Source: Ignavibacteriae bacterium HGW-Ignavibacteriae-4
GTDB lineage: Bacteria; Bacteroidota; Ignavibacteria; Kapaibacteriales; UBA2268
DNA length: 64,000 nt
Assembly: GCA_002839765.1 (NCBI GenBank)
Contig: PGYR01000012.1
Span: 1 to 64,000, forward strand
Reading direction: 5' to 3'
This document shows positions 50,087 to 59,314 of the stretch, in pieces. Numbering within the stretch: position 1 is the first letter of the stretch; each line of letters opens with the position of its first letter. A program made the position numbers and the translations under genes. The notes under the pieces were generated by a model. The model worked only from the letters and a program-made list of their open reading frames with translations, was not told the DNA's origin and ran no database searches.

Positions 50087-50893
50087 ATGAAGAAATTAAT
50101 ACTTCTACTAAGTGCAGTTGTTATTATGGCATCGTGTTCCGATGATAAAACAACAAATCCAGATGATAATAATCCAACAGCTAGCGGAACTTATTTCGCA
50201 ACTACTCAAGGGTCGTATTGGATATATGAAAATGAGACCGAAGATGCAGCACAAGGTTCAGTAGTTACTAATGATTCCGTAGCACTAGAATCAATAGAAC
50301 AAAAAGACGGTAAAGAAGCATACAATTGCAAGACTTACACAGATAGCGACAATAATGGCTCTTTTGAAACAAATAGCGGTACTGGTACTTTCTATGCAAC
50401 TGAAGAAGGCAAATTGTACATCCACAAAGATGCTTTCTTGCCAGCTGGTCTTGGCAGTGGTTCATTACTTGATTTGAGTGGTCAAATTGAGTTCAAAAAT
50501 GATTGGGTTAAAATTGCTGACGATAGTGATGATGATTGGGATATTGTTAAATCAGATATTAATCTTACATTACCAGGTCTTGGTTTTGATGTAACTGGTA
50601 AGTTAGATTCTGAAGGTGAGAACACTAAGAATACAAAAGAAGTTATCGTTAATGGTGAGAAATTAACCACTTATGGTTATAAAGTAGATATTAATTTTAA
50701 TGGTGAAATCGCAGTAACCGGATTCCCAGTAGCTATCAACTTTACTAGTACAACTACTTACTGGGTTGCCAAAGGTATTGGTCCGGTACTAATAGAAACA
50801 TTACCAGTTGAAATCGGTGGATTAGCTGGCGGATTTATTCCTTCACAACCGGGAACTACTTCGACTTTAAAAACTTATTTCATAGCGAAATAG
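50087..50893 (+). CDS. Lipoprotein paralog 2 of 3
   Basis: Lipobox 'VVIMASCSDDKT'; 'GSYWIYE', 'DSDNNGSFET', 'VKIADDSDDDWDI', 'KGIGPVLIE'. Confidence 0.75.
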   Translation: MKKLILLLSAVVIMASCSDDKTTNPDDNNPTASGTYFATTQGSYWIYENETEDAAQGSVVTNDSVALESIEQKDGKEAYNCKTYTDSDNNGSFETNSGTGTFYATEEGKLYIHKDAFLPAGLGSGSLLDLSGQIEFKNDWVKIADDSDDDWDIVKSDINLTLPGLGFDVTGKLDSEGENTKNTKEVIVNGEKLTTYGYKVDINFNGEIAVTGFPVAINFTSTTTYWVAKGIGPVLIETLPVEIGGLAGGFIPSQPGTTSTLKTYFIAK

Positions 50894-50944
50894 ACTCTAA
50901 CTTTTATTAAATTATTTTTTAAAAATTAACTAAGGAAAAAAAGA

Positions 50945-51739
50945 ATGAAAAAACAACTATTAACTCTAACTGCTTTATTGGGATTATCGCTTATGCTTTT
51001 CAGCTGTAGTGACGATAAAACTACTTCTCCAGACCCGGACCCAACTGAAGATGTTTCTTATGTGAACTCAAATATTACTTCATATACATATAACGAATAT
51101 GATTTAGACTCTGAGAATAAAGAAGTTACTGAAACAACGCATCAAGATTCTCTTAACTACGAACAACAAACAAGCAAAGATGGCAAAACAGCTGATGAAT
51201 ATCAGGTTTATACAAACGTCGACGGTAGCTATACTTCAGATGGGAACGAATATTATGCAGGTGAAACTAATAAACTGTATGCTCATCTAAGTGTCTTTCA
51301 AAGTATGTTCGCTAATATAGAAGCAAATGGATTTTCATTAGAATCATTATTCGATGGTGCTGGCGATTGGTTTTTAATAGCTGATGCTAAGGCAACAAAA
51401 GCTTGGACACTATTTAATGGTACGGTAACTTTTGATTTACCAATCATAGGTCCTACAGACGGAGATGTAAATATAACTATGGCAAATAAAACAACAGAAT
51501 CAATAATGATCAATGATAAAGCTACTTCTGTTGATAGATATAGTTATACTGCTAATATAAAAGCTACTACTCCTCTAGGTCCTATAGATTTAGATGTTAC
51601 GGGTGCATTTTGGATAGCTCCTAACATTGGAATTATTAGAAGTAATGTGAATTCCTTTACTGTACCTATTGCTGAAATAGCTGTAGAAGGTTCTGAAAGG
51701 ATATTAGTTAACTATAGTTTAAAAACTGTAGAAAACTAA
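50945..51739 (+). CDS. Lipoprotein paralog 3 of 3 (more divergent)
   Basis: Lipobox 'SLMLFSCSDDKT'; 'FLIADAKATKAWTLFNGTVTFDLPIIG', 'AFWIAPNIGIIRSN'. Confidence 0.7.
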   Translation: MKKQLLTLTALLGLSLMLFSCSDDKTTSPDPDPTEDVSYVNSNITSYTYNEYDLDSENKEVTETTHQDSLNYEQQTSKDGKTADEYQVYTNVDGSYTSDGNEYYAGETNKLYAHLSVFQSMFANIEANGFSLESLFDGAGDWFLIADAKATKAWTLFNGTVTFDLPIIGPTDGDVNITMANKTTESIMINDKATSVDRYSYTANIKATTPLGPIDLDVTGAFWIAPNIGIIRSNVNSFTVPIAEIAVEGSERILVNYSLKTVEN

Positions 51740-51765
51740 AATTTATTTAAAATTTCATATATTAC

Positions 51766-51790
51766 AGGACGGCATTAGCCGTCCTTTTTT
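51766..51790 (+). terminator. Rho-independent terminator after lipoprotein array
   Basis: aggacggc-atta-gccgtcctttttt. Confidence 0.85.
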
Positions 51791-51808
51791 ATTTATAACA
51801 AAAACAGA

Positions 51809-53326
51809 ATGAACATGGAACAATATAATAATTACATAAATAGCGTATGGCGTCAGTCCAGAAGCCAAAGAACTTTCAACAACGTCTCCCCTGCTAATAA
51901 AAACGACATAATTGGTGAATTCCCCGATTCTGATTCTGCTGATTTGGAAGAGGCTGTAACGGCTGCAAAATACGCATTCGATAAATGGAAGAGAATGCCT
52001 GCACCAAAGCGAGGTGACATACTCCGTATAGCAGGTGATATATTCGCAAAAAGAAAGAATGAATTAGCTAAAATAATGACTAGAGAAATGGGTAAACCAG
52101 TTTTCGAAACTAAAGGTGATATACAAGAAGCAATCGACACTTGTTACTATGCGGCAACTGAGACTCGCCGACTATTTGGACATAATGCACCAAGCGAGAT
52201 GCCAGACAAGATGAACCTATCTTTCCGTGTACCAGTTGGTATATGTGGAATTATAACAGCATGGAATTTCCCTATTGCTGTACCATCTTGGAAGATAATC
52301 CCAGCATTAGCAGCTGGTAACGTAGTTATATTCAAACCGAGCGAAGACAGTCCACTTTCTGCGAATATATTCGCAGAGATAATGGAACAAGCTGGATTAC
52401 CCAAAGGAGTATTCAATGTACTACACGGAGCTGCTGAAATTGGTGATGCAATTGTCCATCATCCTGATATAAACCTGATAGGCTTTACTGGCTCTACTGA
52501 AACAGGAAAGAAAATAGCGGCAACTTGCGGCAAGATGAATAAGAAAGTATCACTAGAAATGGGTGGTAAGAACGCTCAGATAGTAATGGATGACGCAAAC
52601 CTTGAATTAGCAATTGAGGGTGCATTATGGGGTGCTTACGGAACAACTGGGCAAAGATGTACTGCAACCTCGAGAGTACTATTGCACTCTGCAATACACG
52701 ACCAGTTCTTAGATACATTCAAAGAGAAAGTGAAGAATCTGAAACTAGGAGATGGACTAAACCCCAAAACTGACGTAGGCCCTGTAATTAACCAAAAAGC
52801 AATTGACAAGATTTTGGGTTATATAGAAATTGGGAAATCAGAAGGAGCAAAACTTGAATTTGGTGGAGCAAGAGCTGACAACACTTACAATCACTCAGAT
52901 GATAATTTTGATTTAGCTGATGGTAATTTCATCCAGCCAACTCTATTCAGTAATGTAACGAAAGATATGCGAATCTTTCAAGAAGAGATCTTCGGGCCTG
53001 TTCTATCAGTATCTAAATTTGATACACTAGAAGAAGCAATTGATTTATCAAACTCCGTAAACTACGGTCTATCCTCATCTATCTACACGAACAATGTTCG
53101 TAATAGCTGGGTAGCCGTTCGTGAACTAGAAGCTGGTATCACCTACGTGAACGCTCCTACTATCGGTGCTGAAGCTCACATGCCATTCGGGGGAGTGAAA
53201 GGAACTGGCAACGGACACCGCGAAGGTGGTTGGACTGTCTTCGATATTTTCACGGAATGGAAAACAGTTTACATCGACTATTCTGATAAGTTACAACGTG
53301 CTCAGATTGATAACTATGATGAGTGA
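51809..53326 (+). CDS. NAD(P)-dependent aldehyde dehydrogenase (succinate-semialdehyde dehydrogenase-like)
   Basis: 'AWNFPIAVPSWKIIPALAAGN', 'GFTGSTETGKKIA', 'LEMGGKNAQIVMDDANL', 'GTTGQRCTATSR'. Confidence 0.9.
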   Translation: MNMEQYNNYINSVWRQSRSQRTFNNVSPANKNDIIGEFPDSDSADLEEAVTAAKYAFDKWKRMPAPKRGDILRIAGDIFAKRKNELAKIMTREMGKPVFETKGDIQEAIDTCYYAATETRRLFGHNAPSEMPDKMNLSFRVPVGICGIITAWNFPIAVPSWKIIPALAAGNVVIFKPSEDSPLSANIFAEIMEQAGLPKGVFNVLHGAAEIGDAIVHHPDINLIGFTGSTETGKKIAATCGKMNKKVSLEMGGKNAQIVMDDANLELAIEGALWGAYGTTGQRCTATSRVLLHSAIHDQFLDTFKEKVKNLKLGDGLNPKTDVGPVINQKAIDKILGYIEIGKSEGAKLEFGGARADNTYNHSDDNFDLADGNFIQPTLFSNVTKDMRIFQEEIFGPVLSVSKFDTLEEAIDLSNSVNYGLSSSIYTNNVRNSWVAVRELEAGITYVNAPTIGAEAHMPFGGVKGTGNGHREGGWTVFDIFTEWKTVYIDYSDKLQRAQIDNYDE

Positions 53327-53390
53327 GATGACTTAGAATAAGGAGTTGAAAAGTTAGGCTAAATGTAGCAGTATTACTTAACTTTAACTC

Positions 53391-53605
53391 TCTGCTTCAC
53401 CTCGCCCTTGGAGAGTCGGAATTGTCGTTCGCTAACGGAGGTGTTCACGCCGTAAGTGTGAACGGAGGTGGACAAACGAAGAGGCACTAGTTGTTATTTA
53501 TCCTCCTCAGTCTCTCACTTCGCTTGAGCCAGCTCCTCCAAAGGAGCATAGTTCGTTGAAGACTTCACATAGATATGTGTTAAAATAAATAATCCGTGAT
53601 TCACA
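53391..53605. repeat. Intergenic hairpin-rich repeat-like region (region C)
   Basis: gttcac...gtgaac (53443-53463), gctcct-ccaa-aggagc (53532-53547), cacat-agat-atgtg (53566-53579); shares taatccgtgattc with 155-167. Confidence 0.5.
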
Positions 53606-53623
53606 CAAACTGAAATATAAACA

Positions 53624-53652
53624 AAAAAAATCCCGCCAAAAGCGGGATTTTT
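53624..53652 (-). terminator. Rho-independent terminator of rpsD (minus strand)
   Basis: aaaaaaatcccgc-caaaa-gcgggattttt; T tract on the minus strand. Confidence 0.8.
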
Positions 53653-53680
53653 CATTTTCTTGCATCTGTAAAGATAGTAA

Positions 53681-54283
53681 TTATCTAGAGTAAAACTCGA
53701 CTACTAGAGGAATTTCAACTTTGATTGGAATATCTTGAATGTCTGGAACGTGTAATAATTTTGCAGTGAAATCTGCTTTATTAACGTCTAAGTATGAAGG
53801 ATTACCAGAGCCACGTACAGCTTCTTGTAATGCATCCATTTTTTGAGCTTTTGGTTTAACAGAGAATACATCGTTAACTTTAACGAAGTAAGAAGGTCTG
53901 TCCATCTTTCTACCATTTACTAATATGTGACCATGAGCAACATATTGTCTAGCAGCATACATAGTACGAGCAAATCCAGCTCTAAATACTAATGCGTCTA
54001 GTCTGTGTTCTAGTTGTTGCATCATCAAAGTACCAGTGTTACCTTCCAATCTAGTTGATTCTTTGTATGCTTTAAGCATTTGTTTTTCACTAACATTGTA
54101 TTGTAATTTTAGTCTTTGTTTCTCAAGCAATTGCTTTCCGTAATCAGACATTTTTTTACGTTTTTTGCTGTTCCCATGTTGTCCCGGAGGATATGGTTTT
54201 TTACCAGCAACTTTTGTTGCTTTAGCGTCCATGTTAATCCCAATCTTACGAGATAACCTAGCTTTTGGTCCAGTATAGTTCAT
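53681..54283 (-). CDS. rpsD: 30S ribosomal protein S4
   Basis: 'MNYTGPKARLSRKIGI', 'KKRKKMSDYGKQLLEKQRLKLQYNVSEKQM', S4 domain 'RLDALVFRAGFARTMYAARQYVAHGHILVNGRKMDRPS'. Confidence 0.97.
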   Translation of the reverse strand: MNYTGPKARLSRKIGINMDAKATKVAGKKPYPPGQHGNSKKRKKMSDYGKQLLEKQRLKLQYNVSEKQMLKAYKESTRLEGNTGTLMMQQLEHRLDALVFRAGFARTMYAARQYVAHGHILVNGRKMDRPSYFVKVNDVFSVKPKAQKMDALQEAVRGSGNPSYLDVNKADFTAKLLHVPDIQDIPIKVEIPLVVEFYSR

Positions 54284-54402
54284 TGTATTACCAAAAAATT
54301 TTGTTTTTTATTTTTTTAATTCTAATAAGACTACAAATATAATAGCTTATATATAATTTACAAAGAAAAATAAATCTTATTTCTAAATTTATCGCTTTTT
54401 CG

Positions 54403-55089
54403 CTATTTATAACTTAGCCGTATTTCATATTCCACAGGGTCAGAAATGCCTAATTTCTCGAATGCTCGAAGACGAAGACCGCATGAGTCGCACTTGCCAC
54501 ACGCCTTTTCATTGTTCTTGTAGCAGCTCCAAGTTTTATCAAAAGGTACACCCAATTCCAATCCTTTACTTATTATCTCATCTTTCCCCATATCTATGAT
54601 AGGAGTGATTATTTTAATGTTCGTTTCTGGTTTTGTTCCCTTTTCTATTATTTTCTCGAAAGCATCGAAAAAATCGCGACGAGTATCGGGGTAACCGCTA
54701 CTATCTTCGTAAACGGCACCTATATAAAGAGCAGTCGCGCCTATTACCTCCGCCCAACTCGTAGCCATAGCCAATATATTAGCATTTCGGAATGGGACAT
54801 AACTAGACGGTATTTCATTTGAATCCAAGTTAGCATCCGTTATCTCAATTCGCTCATCAGTCAAGCTAGAGCCGCCAATCTGCGATAGGAAACGCACGTC
54901 AGTCACCATACTGCTGACCGCGCCGAAGTGATTGCATAGCTCATCGAATTGCTTTAGCTCTCGCTTCTCGGTTCTCTGTCCGTAGTTCAGGTGGAGGCAA
55001 GCAATATCGTAACCGCTTTCTTTGGCGATAGCAGCCGTCACCGCCGAATCCATACCACCACTTAGTAATACTACTGCTAGTTTTGACAT
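54403..55089 (-). CDS. queC: 7-cyano-7-deazaguanine synthase
   Basis: 'VVLLSGGMDSAVTAAIA', 'YVPFRNANILAMA', 'WSCYKNNEKACGKCDSCGLRLRAFEKLG'. Confidence 0.96.
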   Translation of the reverse strand: MSKLAVVLLSGGMDSAVTAAIAKESGYDIACLHLNYGQRTEKRELKQFDELCNHFGAVSSMVTDVRFLSQIGGSSLTDERIEITDANLDSNEIPSSYVPFRNANILAMATSWAEVIGATALYIGAVYEDSSGYPDTRRDFFDAFEKIIEKGTKPETNIKIITPIIDMGKDEIISKGLELGVPFDKTWSCYKNNEKACGKCDSCGLRLRAFEKLGISDPVEYEIRLSYK

Positions 55090-55210
55090 TTCAAGTAATT
55101 GTTGTTCTTAAAAATGCAAATTAAATAAAAGTGGGGAGAAAAGTAACGCTGAGGTTATATTCCAAATAAATAACAGAGCCGTAAGAAATAAAAATTGCCA
55201 ATTAAATATT

Positions 55211-56455
55211 CTATTCTTTCACTATCTTTTTTCTAAACGTCATACCATCTATCGTTTTCAAATCTATAAAATATGAACCGGTATGTAAAGTTTTTAAATC
55301 AATTAGAAATGGGGCAGATTGAAGGTTATTTCTTTCCATTACTGATTTCCCTTCTATATCTATTATCTGGAATCCATTTACTATTATTGACTCATCTATT
55401 TCAATAGTTATATTATCTTTTGAGGGGTTCGGATATACATTTATAAACTCTGAGTAGCTTTCTTCTACACTTGTCTCTGGGTTACGTGTGTACTTATATA
55501 AACCATCACCATTATCTGTGATTGCCCAAATATTACCAAACTTATTAAATAGAAAATCTGTAATTACATAAGGCCCGGCTCCACCAGAAGTATCTGCATC
55601 CAAATTTAAAGTATCCCAAACAACCCCATCAAAGTGAAGTAAACTTAAACCAGCCGTAGCCCAAATATCCCCTTTTTCATCGACACGAATTTGAGCTATT
55701 GTTCCATCCAAAGTTGTTTTCTCTATATCGAAAACAGTCCACTCATCTTTCAACTTGTTGAATTTAGCAATTCTAGAATCTTTAGTCCCTAACCATAGAT
55801 TATTAAGACTATCAACTGCCAAACTTGCAATTCGATTTGAAGGTATATCAGAGTTTTTTGTACTGTAATAAGTTAATTTTGAATTATAAAAGCTTACTAA
55901 ACCTTCGGTTTCAGTACCCAACCAAATTTCATCTTTTTTATCCATCTCCACACAATTAACATCACTAAACCCAGCAATATCTGGTGCATGTGGCACCTCT
56001 ATCCAATTGTCATTTACAAGATATTTTGCGAAACGACTAGTAGCAAACCAGGGTCTATTTTCATAGTCAAATTCTATGTCAGAGGCACAAGAATGACTTA
56101 CCTGACCTTCTTCATTTTCATATAATTTCCATTTTACACCATCAAAACTAAAGGCAATATATCCAAGACCTGATCCTGACCATAATAAATCATTTTCATC
56201 TACTGCCAATGCACAAATGTCATTTGTTGGTATATCAGAATTTAGAGTGTCGTATATAAGCCATTCACTAGACCCATCGTATTTTGCTAAACCTTCAAAA
56301 GTACTCATCCATATATTATTCTTGGAATCAAGTGCTAACCTATATACTAAATTATCTGGAATATCTGAGTTCCCAGTATTATAGTTTAACCATTGTGAAA
56401 TTAAAGGTAAATTAATTATAAGAAATAAAATCAAGGTTAGTTTGCTTACTTTCAT
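55211..56455 (-). CDS. Secreted two-component-regulator-type propeller protein with T9SS C-terminal domain
   Basis: Repeats 'LALDSKNNIWMSTFEGLAKYDG', 'LAVDSLNNLWLGTKDSRIAKF'; C-terminal 'EFINVYPNPSKDNITIEIDES...LHTGSYFIDLKTIDGMTFRKKIVK'. Confidence 0.8.
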   Translation of the reverse strand: MKVSKLTLILFLIINLPLISQWLNYNTGNSDIPDNLVYRLALDSKNNIWMSTFEGLAKYDGSSEWLIYDTLNSDIPTNDICALAVDENDLLWSGSGLGYIAFSFDGVKWKLYENEEGQVSHSCASDIEFDYENRPWFATSRFAKYLVNDNWIEVPHAPDIAGFSDVNCVEMDKKDEIWLGTETEGLVSFYNSKLTYYSTKNSDIPSNRIASLAVDSLNNLWLGTKDSRIAKFNKLKDEWTVFDIEKTTLDGTIAQIRVDEKGDIWATAGLSLLHFDGVVWDTLNLDADTSGGAGPYVITDFLFNKFGNIWAITDNGDGLYKYTRNPETSVEESYSEFINVYPNPSKDNITIEIDESIIVNGFQIIDIEGKSVMERNNLQSAPFLIDLKTLHTGSYFIDLKTIDGMTFRKKIVKE

Positions 56456-56560
56456 TTTAATTTCGTTTTTAGTGTTAAAAGTTATTCTAAATATAATAAA
56501 AAAAGAGGTTGAAATGAAAGTATATGTGATGAATCTACCTATTTAAGCAATCTTCTAAAC

Positions 56561-57223
56561 CTACACAGCAGTAAAATAGTCGTGGGCAGTATCTTGATGG
56601 ATTTGTAGCACTCCTGCTCTCATCATACGTATCATTAGCCGTTCTGCTCGGCGGCGTGATATATTCACTAGCTTAGCGAAATCGTTCACTGTTGCTCTTT
56701 CGTTTTTCTCCAGATATTCGAATAGTGCCTTTTCGTTACGACCGATTACTATCTTTACTCCGTCATCTTCCGTATAGCTATCATCTTTATTTAAAAATCG
56801 TAGTGCTCTAGCCATTTCGCTGCTCGCCATCACAGATTTTTCGCCTACTCGGATGTAAGCTCTCTTTATAGTTTGGCCTTGTTCGTTTTTGGTAAGTAGG
56901 TTGATGGGTTTGTTCGTGCTTTCTTCTATTTCGGCAACTACTAGCTCTAGTCCCATTATGTTGACGTGCGTTATTAGAGGGGTGATTGGTGGCTCCAAAT
57001 CAAACTCGCATGCCGTTCTTATTATCTCTGCTTCGGTCTTCTCGCTCATTACTCCGCATATAGTAGCATCATCATCTACCCCAACTATTAGCACTCCGCC
57101 CTTTGTATTGGCGAAGGCGCATAGCTCCTTGGCTATTTTGTGGGTTTCTGTTAGTTTTCTTTTGAACTCCACTGTTGAGGTTTCACCACCCTCTATCAGT
57201 CGTTTGAGTTTCTTTTTATTCAT
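56561..57223 (-). CDS. AlbA_2/Schlafen-type ATP-binding domain protein with C-terminal HTH
   Basis: 'GETSTVEFKRKLTETHKIAKELCAFANTKGGVLIVGVDDDATICGV'; C-terminal winged-helix-like 'NDFAKLVNISRRRAERLMIRMMRAGVLQ'. Confidence 0.78.
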   Translation of the reverse strand: MNKKKLKRLIEGGETSTVEFKRKLTETHKIAKELCAFANTKGGVLIVGVDDDATICGVMSEKTEAEIIRTACEFDLEPPITPLITHVNIMGLELVVAEIEESTNKPINLLTKNEQGQTIKRAYIRVGEKSVMASSEMARALRFLNKDDSYTEDDGVKIVIGRNEKALFEYLEKNERATVNDFAKLVNISRRRAERLMIRMMRAGVLQIHQDTAHDYFTAV

Positions 57224-57270
57224 CTTCGCGTTGCGTCTTGTTATTTTCTATTAGAACAATTAGGAAGCAA

Positions 57271-57864
57271 TTATATTTTACTTTTCTTGCTTTCCGTTGG
57301 CTCGTACTCGGTTCCGTCTGGGTTTATCATAGGGTAGAAAGTATCTAGCTCTCCCCTTTTTATTTTGTTCAATTTTTTCTTACCCAGTGCTCTTTTGATT
57401 TGAGTTATTCTATCAAAAAATAGGATTCCTTTTAGGTGATCATATTCATGTTGTATAACCCTAGCTAATATATCATCAGCTTCCAAAGTATGTAGCTTCA
57501 TATCTACATCGGTGTATTGCACTTGTACAGCTGCAGGTCTATCCACGTCCTCATAGTACTTCGGAATACTCAAGCACCCCTCTTGATAAGTAGTAATCTC
57601 ATCATCGAACGAAAGGATGATCGGGTTAATCATAACTATTGGAGTATATTTCGATTTATCTTCATCACCAGTATTAATATCCACTGTATAGATAGCTCGC
57701 CTGTCGCCGACTTGGTTAGCAGCTAGACCAATACCGTCGGCATTGTACATAGTAGCCAGCATATTGTCAGTAAAATCTTTCAGTTCTTGGTCGAATTTCT
57801 CTACCGTTTGAGCTTTTTCCCTTAATATTGGGTGAAAACAATTATATATTCTTAAAATTGACAT
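57271..57864 (-). CDS. def: Peptide deformylase
   Basis: 'GIGLAANQVGDRRAIYTVD', 'EGCLSIPKYYEDVDRP', 'QHEYDHLKGILFFDRI'. Confidence 0.95.
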   Translation of the reverse strand: MSILRIYNCFHPILREKAQTVEKFDQELKDFTDNMLATMYNADGIGLAANQVGDRRAIYTVDINTGDEDKSKYTPIVMINPIILSFDDEITTYQEGCLSIPKYYEDVDRPAAVQVQYTDVDMKLHTLEADDILARVIQHEYDHLKGILFFDRITQIKRALGKKKLNKIKRGELDTFYPMINPDGTEYEPTESKKSKI

Positions 57865-57934
57865 ATAAATACTTAAAATACATTCGTAAATTGTAAAAAA
57901 ATAAAGTTCAATATAAAAAAGTAAGACGATTAAA

Positions 57935-59314
57935 ATGAAGATATTAGTTATTGGTTCTGGAAAAAGTGGTTTATCGGCAGCATTATTGGCTATTAGAAAG
58001 GGACACAGCGTGTTTTTGTCAGAGTTGAACTCGAGTGCTGAAACCCCAGAACTAACAGAAAAATTGATAGAAAAAGGAATTGGCTACGAATTTGGGAAAA
58101 ATAGTCTCGATAATCTAAGTCAATACGATTTATGTATTTCCTCTCCGGGTGTACCACCAAACGCTCCTATTATATTAGAGCTAGAAAAACTAAATATCAA
58201 GATAATATCCGAAATAGAGTACGCATACCTTAATTTATCGGCAAAAGTTCAGATAATAGGAATAACTGGAACTAACGGAAAAACAACGACTGCTACTCTG
58301 ATGGCTCATATTATCGCTCATTCGGGTAGAAGTGTAAAACTAGTTGGCAATGTCGGATTACCAATGGCGGAAGTTGCTGACTCCGTAACCGAAGATGATA
58401 TACTAGTAGTGGAGCTGTCGAGTTACCAACTGGATAGGATAGATACGTTCCGTCCTGATGTAGCAGTTATTATGAATATAACTGAAGATCATTTGTCGTA
58501 TCATGGTAGTTATGAACAATATACGAATGCAAAGTGGAAAATTACTTCCAACCAAATTGCCGAGAATTTATTAGTTTTGAATTGTGACGATGAGATTTTA
58601 AATTCAATTCTTGAAAAAAAGCCGCAAGTTTCTGGTGGGGAAATATTGGAAACTAAGGCGAAAATTGGATTTATTTCATTAGATAGCAGCAAAATAAATA
58701 CTATGGGGGTTTCCCAAGAAAACGGGAACATAGTATATCGTACACAGCAGCAAAAAGAGGAAATAATGCCGACTAGTTATGTGCCACTATATGGTGAGCA
58801 TAATCTATATAATACATTCGCGACAGTAATAGCAGCGAAGTACCTACAAATAAGAAACGAAGACATCAGAGATGCAGTTGCTTCTTTCAAAGGTGTGGAA
58901 CACCGATTGGAAGTAGTGCGCGATTTGCACGGTGTACGTTTTATCAACGATTCTAAAGCAACGAATGTAAACTCTTCTTGGTATGCATTGAATTCATTCG
59001 AAGACAATATAGTTTGGATAGCAGGTGGTTTGCTTTCTGCTAACGACTATAGTGTACTAAGTGAATTAGTAGAAAATAAAGTCAAGTACTTGATTTGCTT
59101 CGGTGAAGAAAAGAACAGATTGTTCGACAAATTCTCAGGCAAAGTAAAATGCTTTTTAGCTAATAATCTGATAGAAGCAACACAGGAAGCCGCTGTAGCA
59201 GCCAAATCTGGCGATACAGTTTTGCTTTCTCCTGCTTGCAAGAGCTTTGATGAATTCGTGAATTTCGAACATCGTGGCGATGTATTCAAACAAGTAGTAA
59301 ATAGCTTTGTATAG
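57935..59314 (+). CDS. murD: UDP-N-acetylmuramoyl-L-alanine--D-glutamate ligase
   Basis: 'ITGTNGKTTTATLMAHII', 'VVELSSYQLDRIDTFRPDVAVIMNITEDHLSYH', 'VRFINDSKATNVNSSWYAL', 'LLSPACKSFDEFVNFEHRGDVF'. Confidence 0.95.
   Translation: MKILVIGSGKSGLSAALLAIRKGHSVFLSELNSSAETPELTEKLIEKGIGYEFGKNSLDNLSQYDLCISSPGVPPNAPIILELEKLNIKIISEIEYAYLNLSAKVQIIGITGTNGKTTTATLMAHIIAHSGRSVKLVGNVGLPMAEVADSVTEDDILVVELSSYQLDRIDTFRPDVAVIMNITEDHLSYHGSYEQYTNAKWKITSNQIAENLLVLNCDDEILNSILEKKPQVSGGEILETKAKIGFISLDSSKINTMGVSQENGNIVYRTQQQKEEIMPTSYVPLYGEHNLYNTFATVIAAKYLQIRNEDIRDAVASFKGVEHRLEVVRDLHGVRFINDSKATNVNSSWYALNSFEDNIVWIAGGLLSANDYSVLSELVENKVKYLICFGEEKNRLFDKFSGKVKCFLANNLIEATQEAAVAAKSGDTVLLSPACKSFDEFVNFEHRGDVFKQVVNSFV

Noticed and set aside
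49264-51739. Possible CRISPR or tandem DNA repeat
   Set aside because: Repetition is at gene/protein level (paralogs), not short regularly spaced repeats.
56889-57254. 121-aa plus-strand ORF
   Set aside because: Antisense to the AlbA_2 gene with Ser-rich shadow-frame composition.
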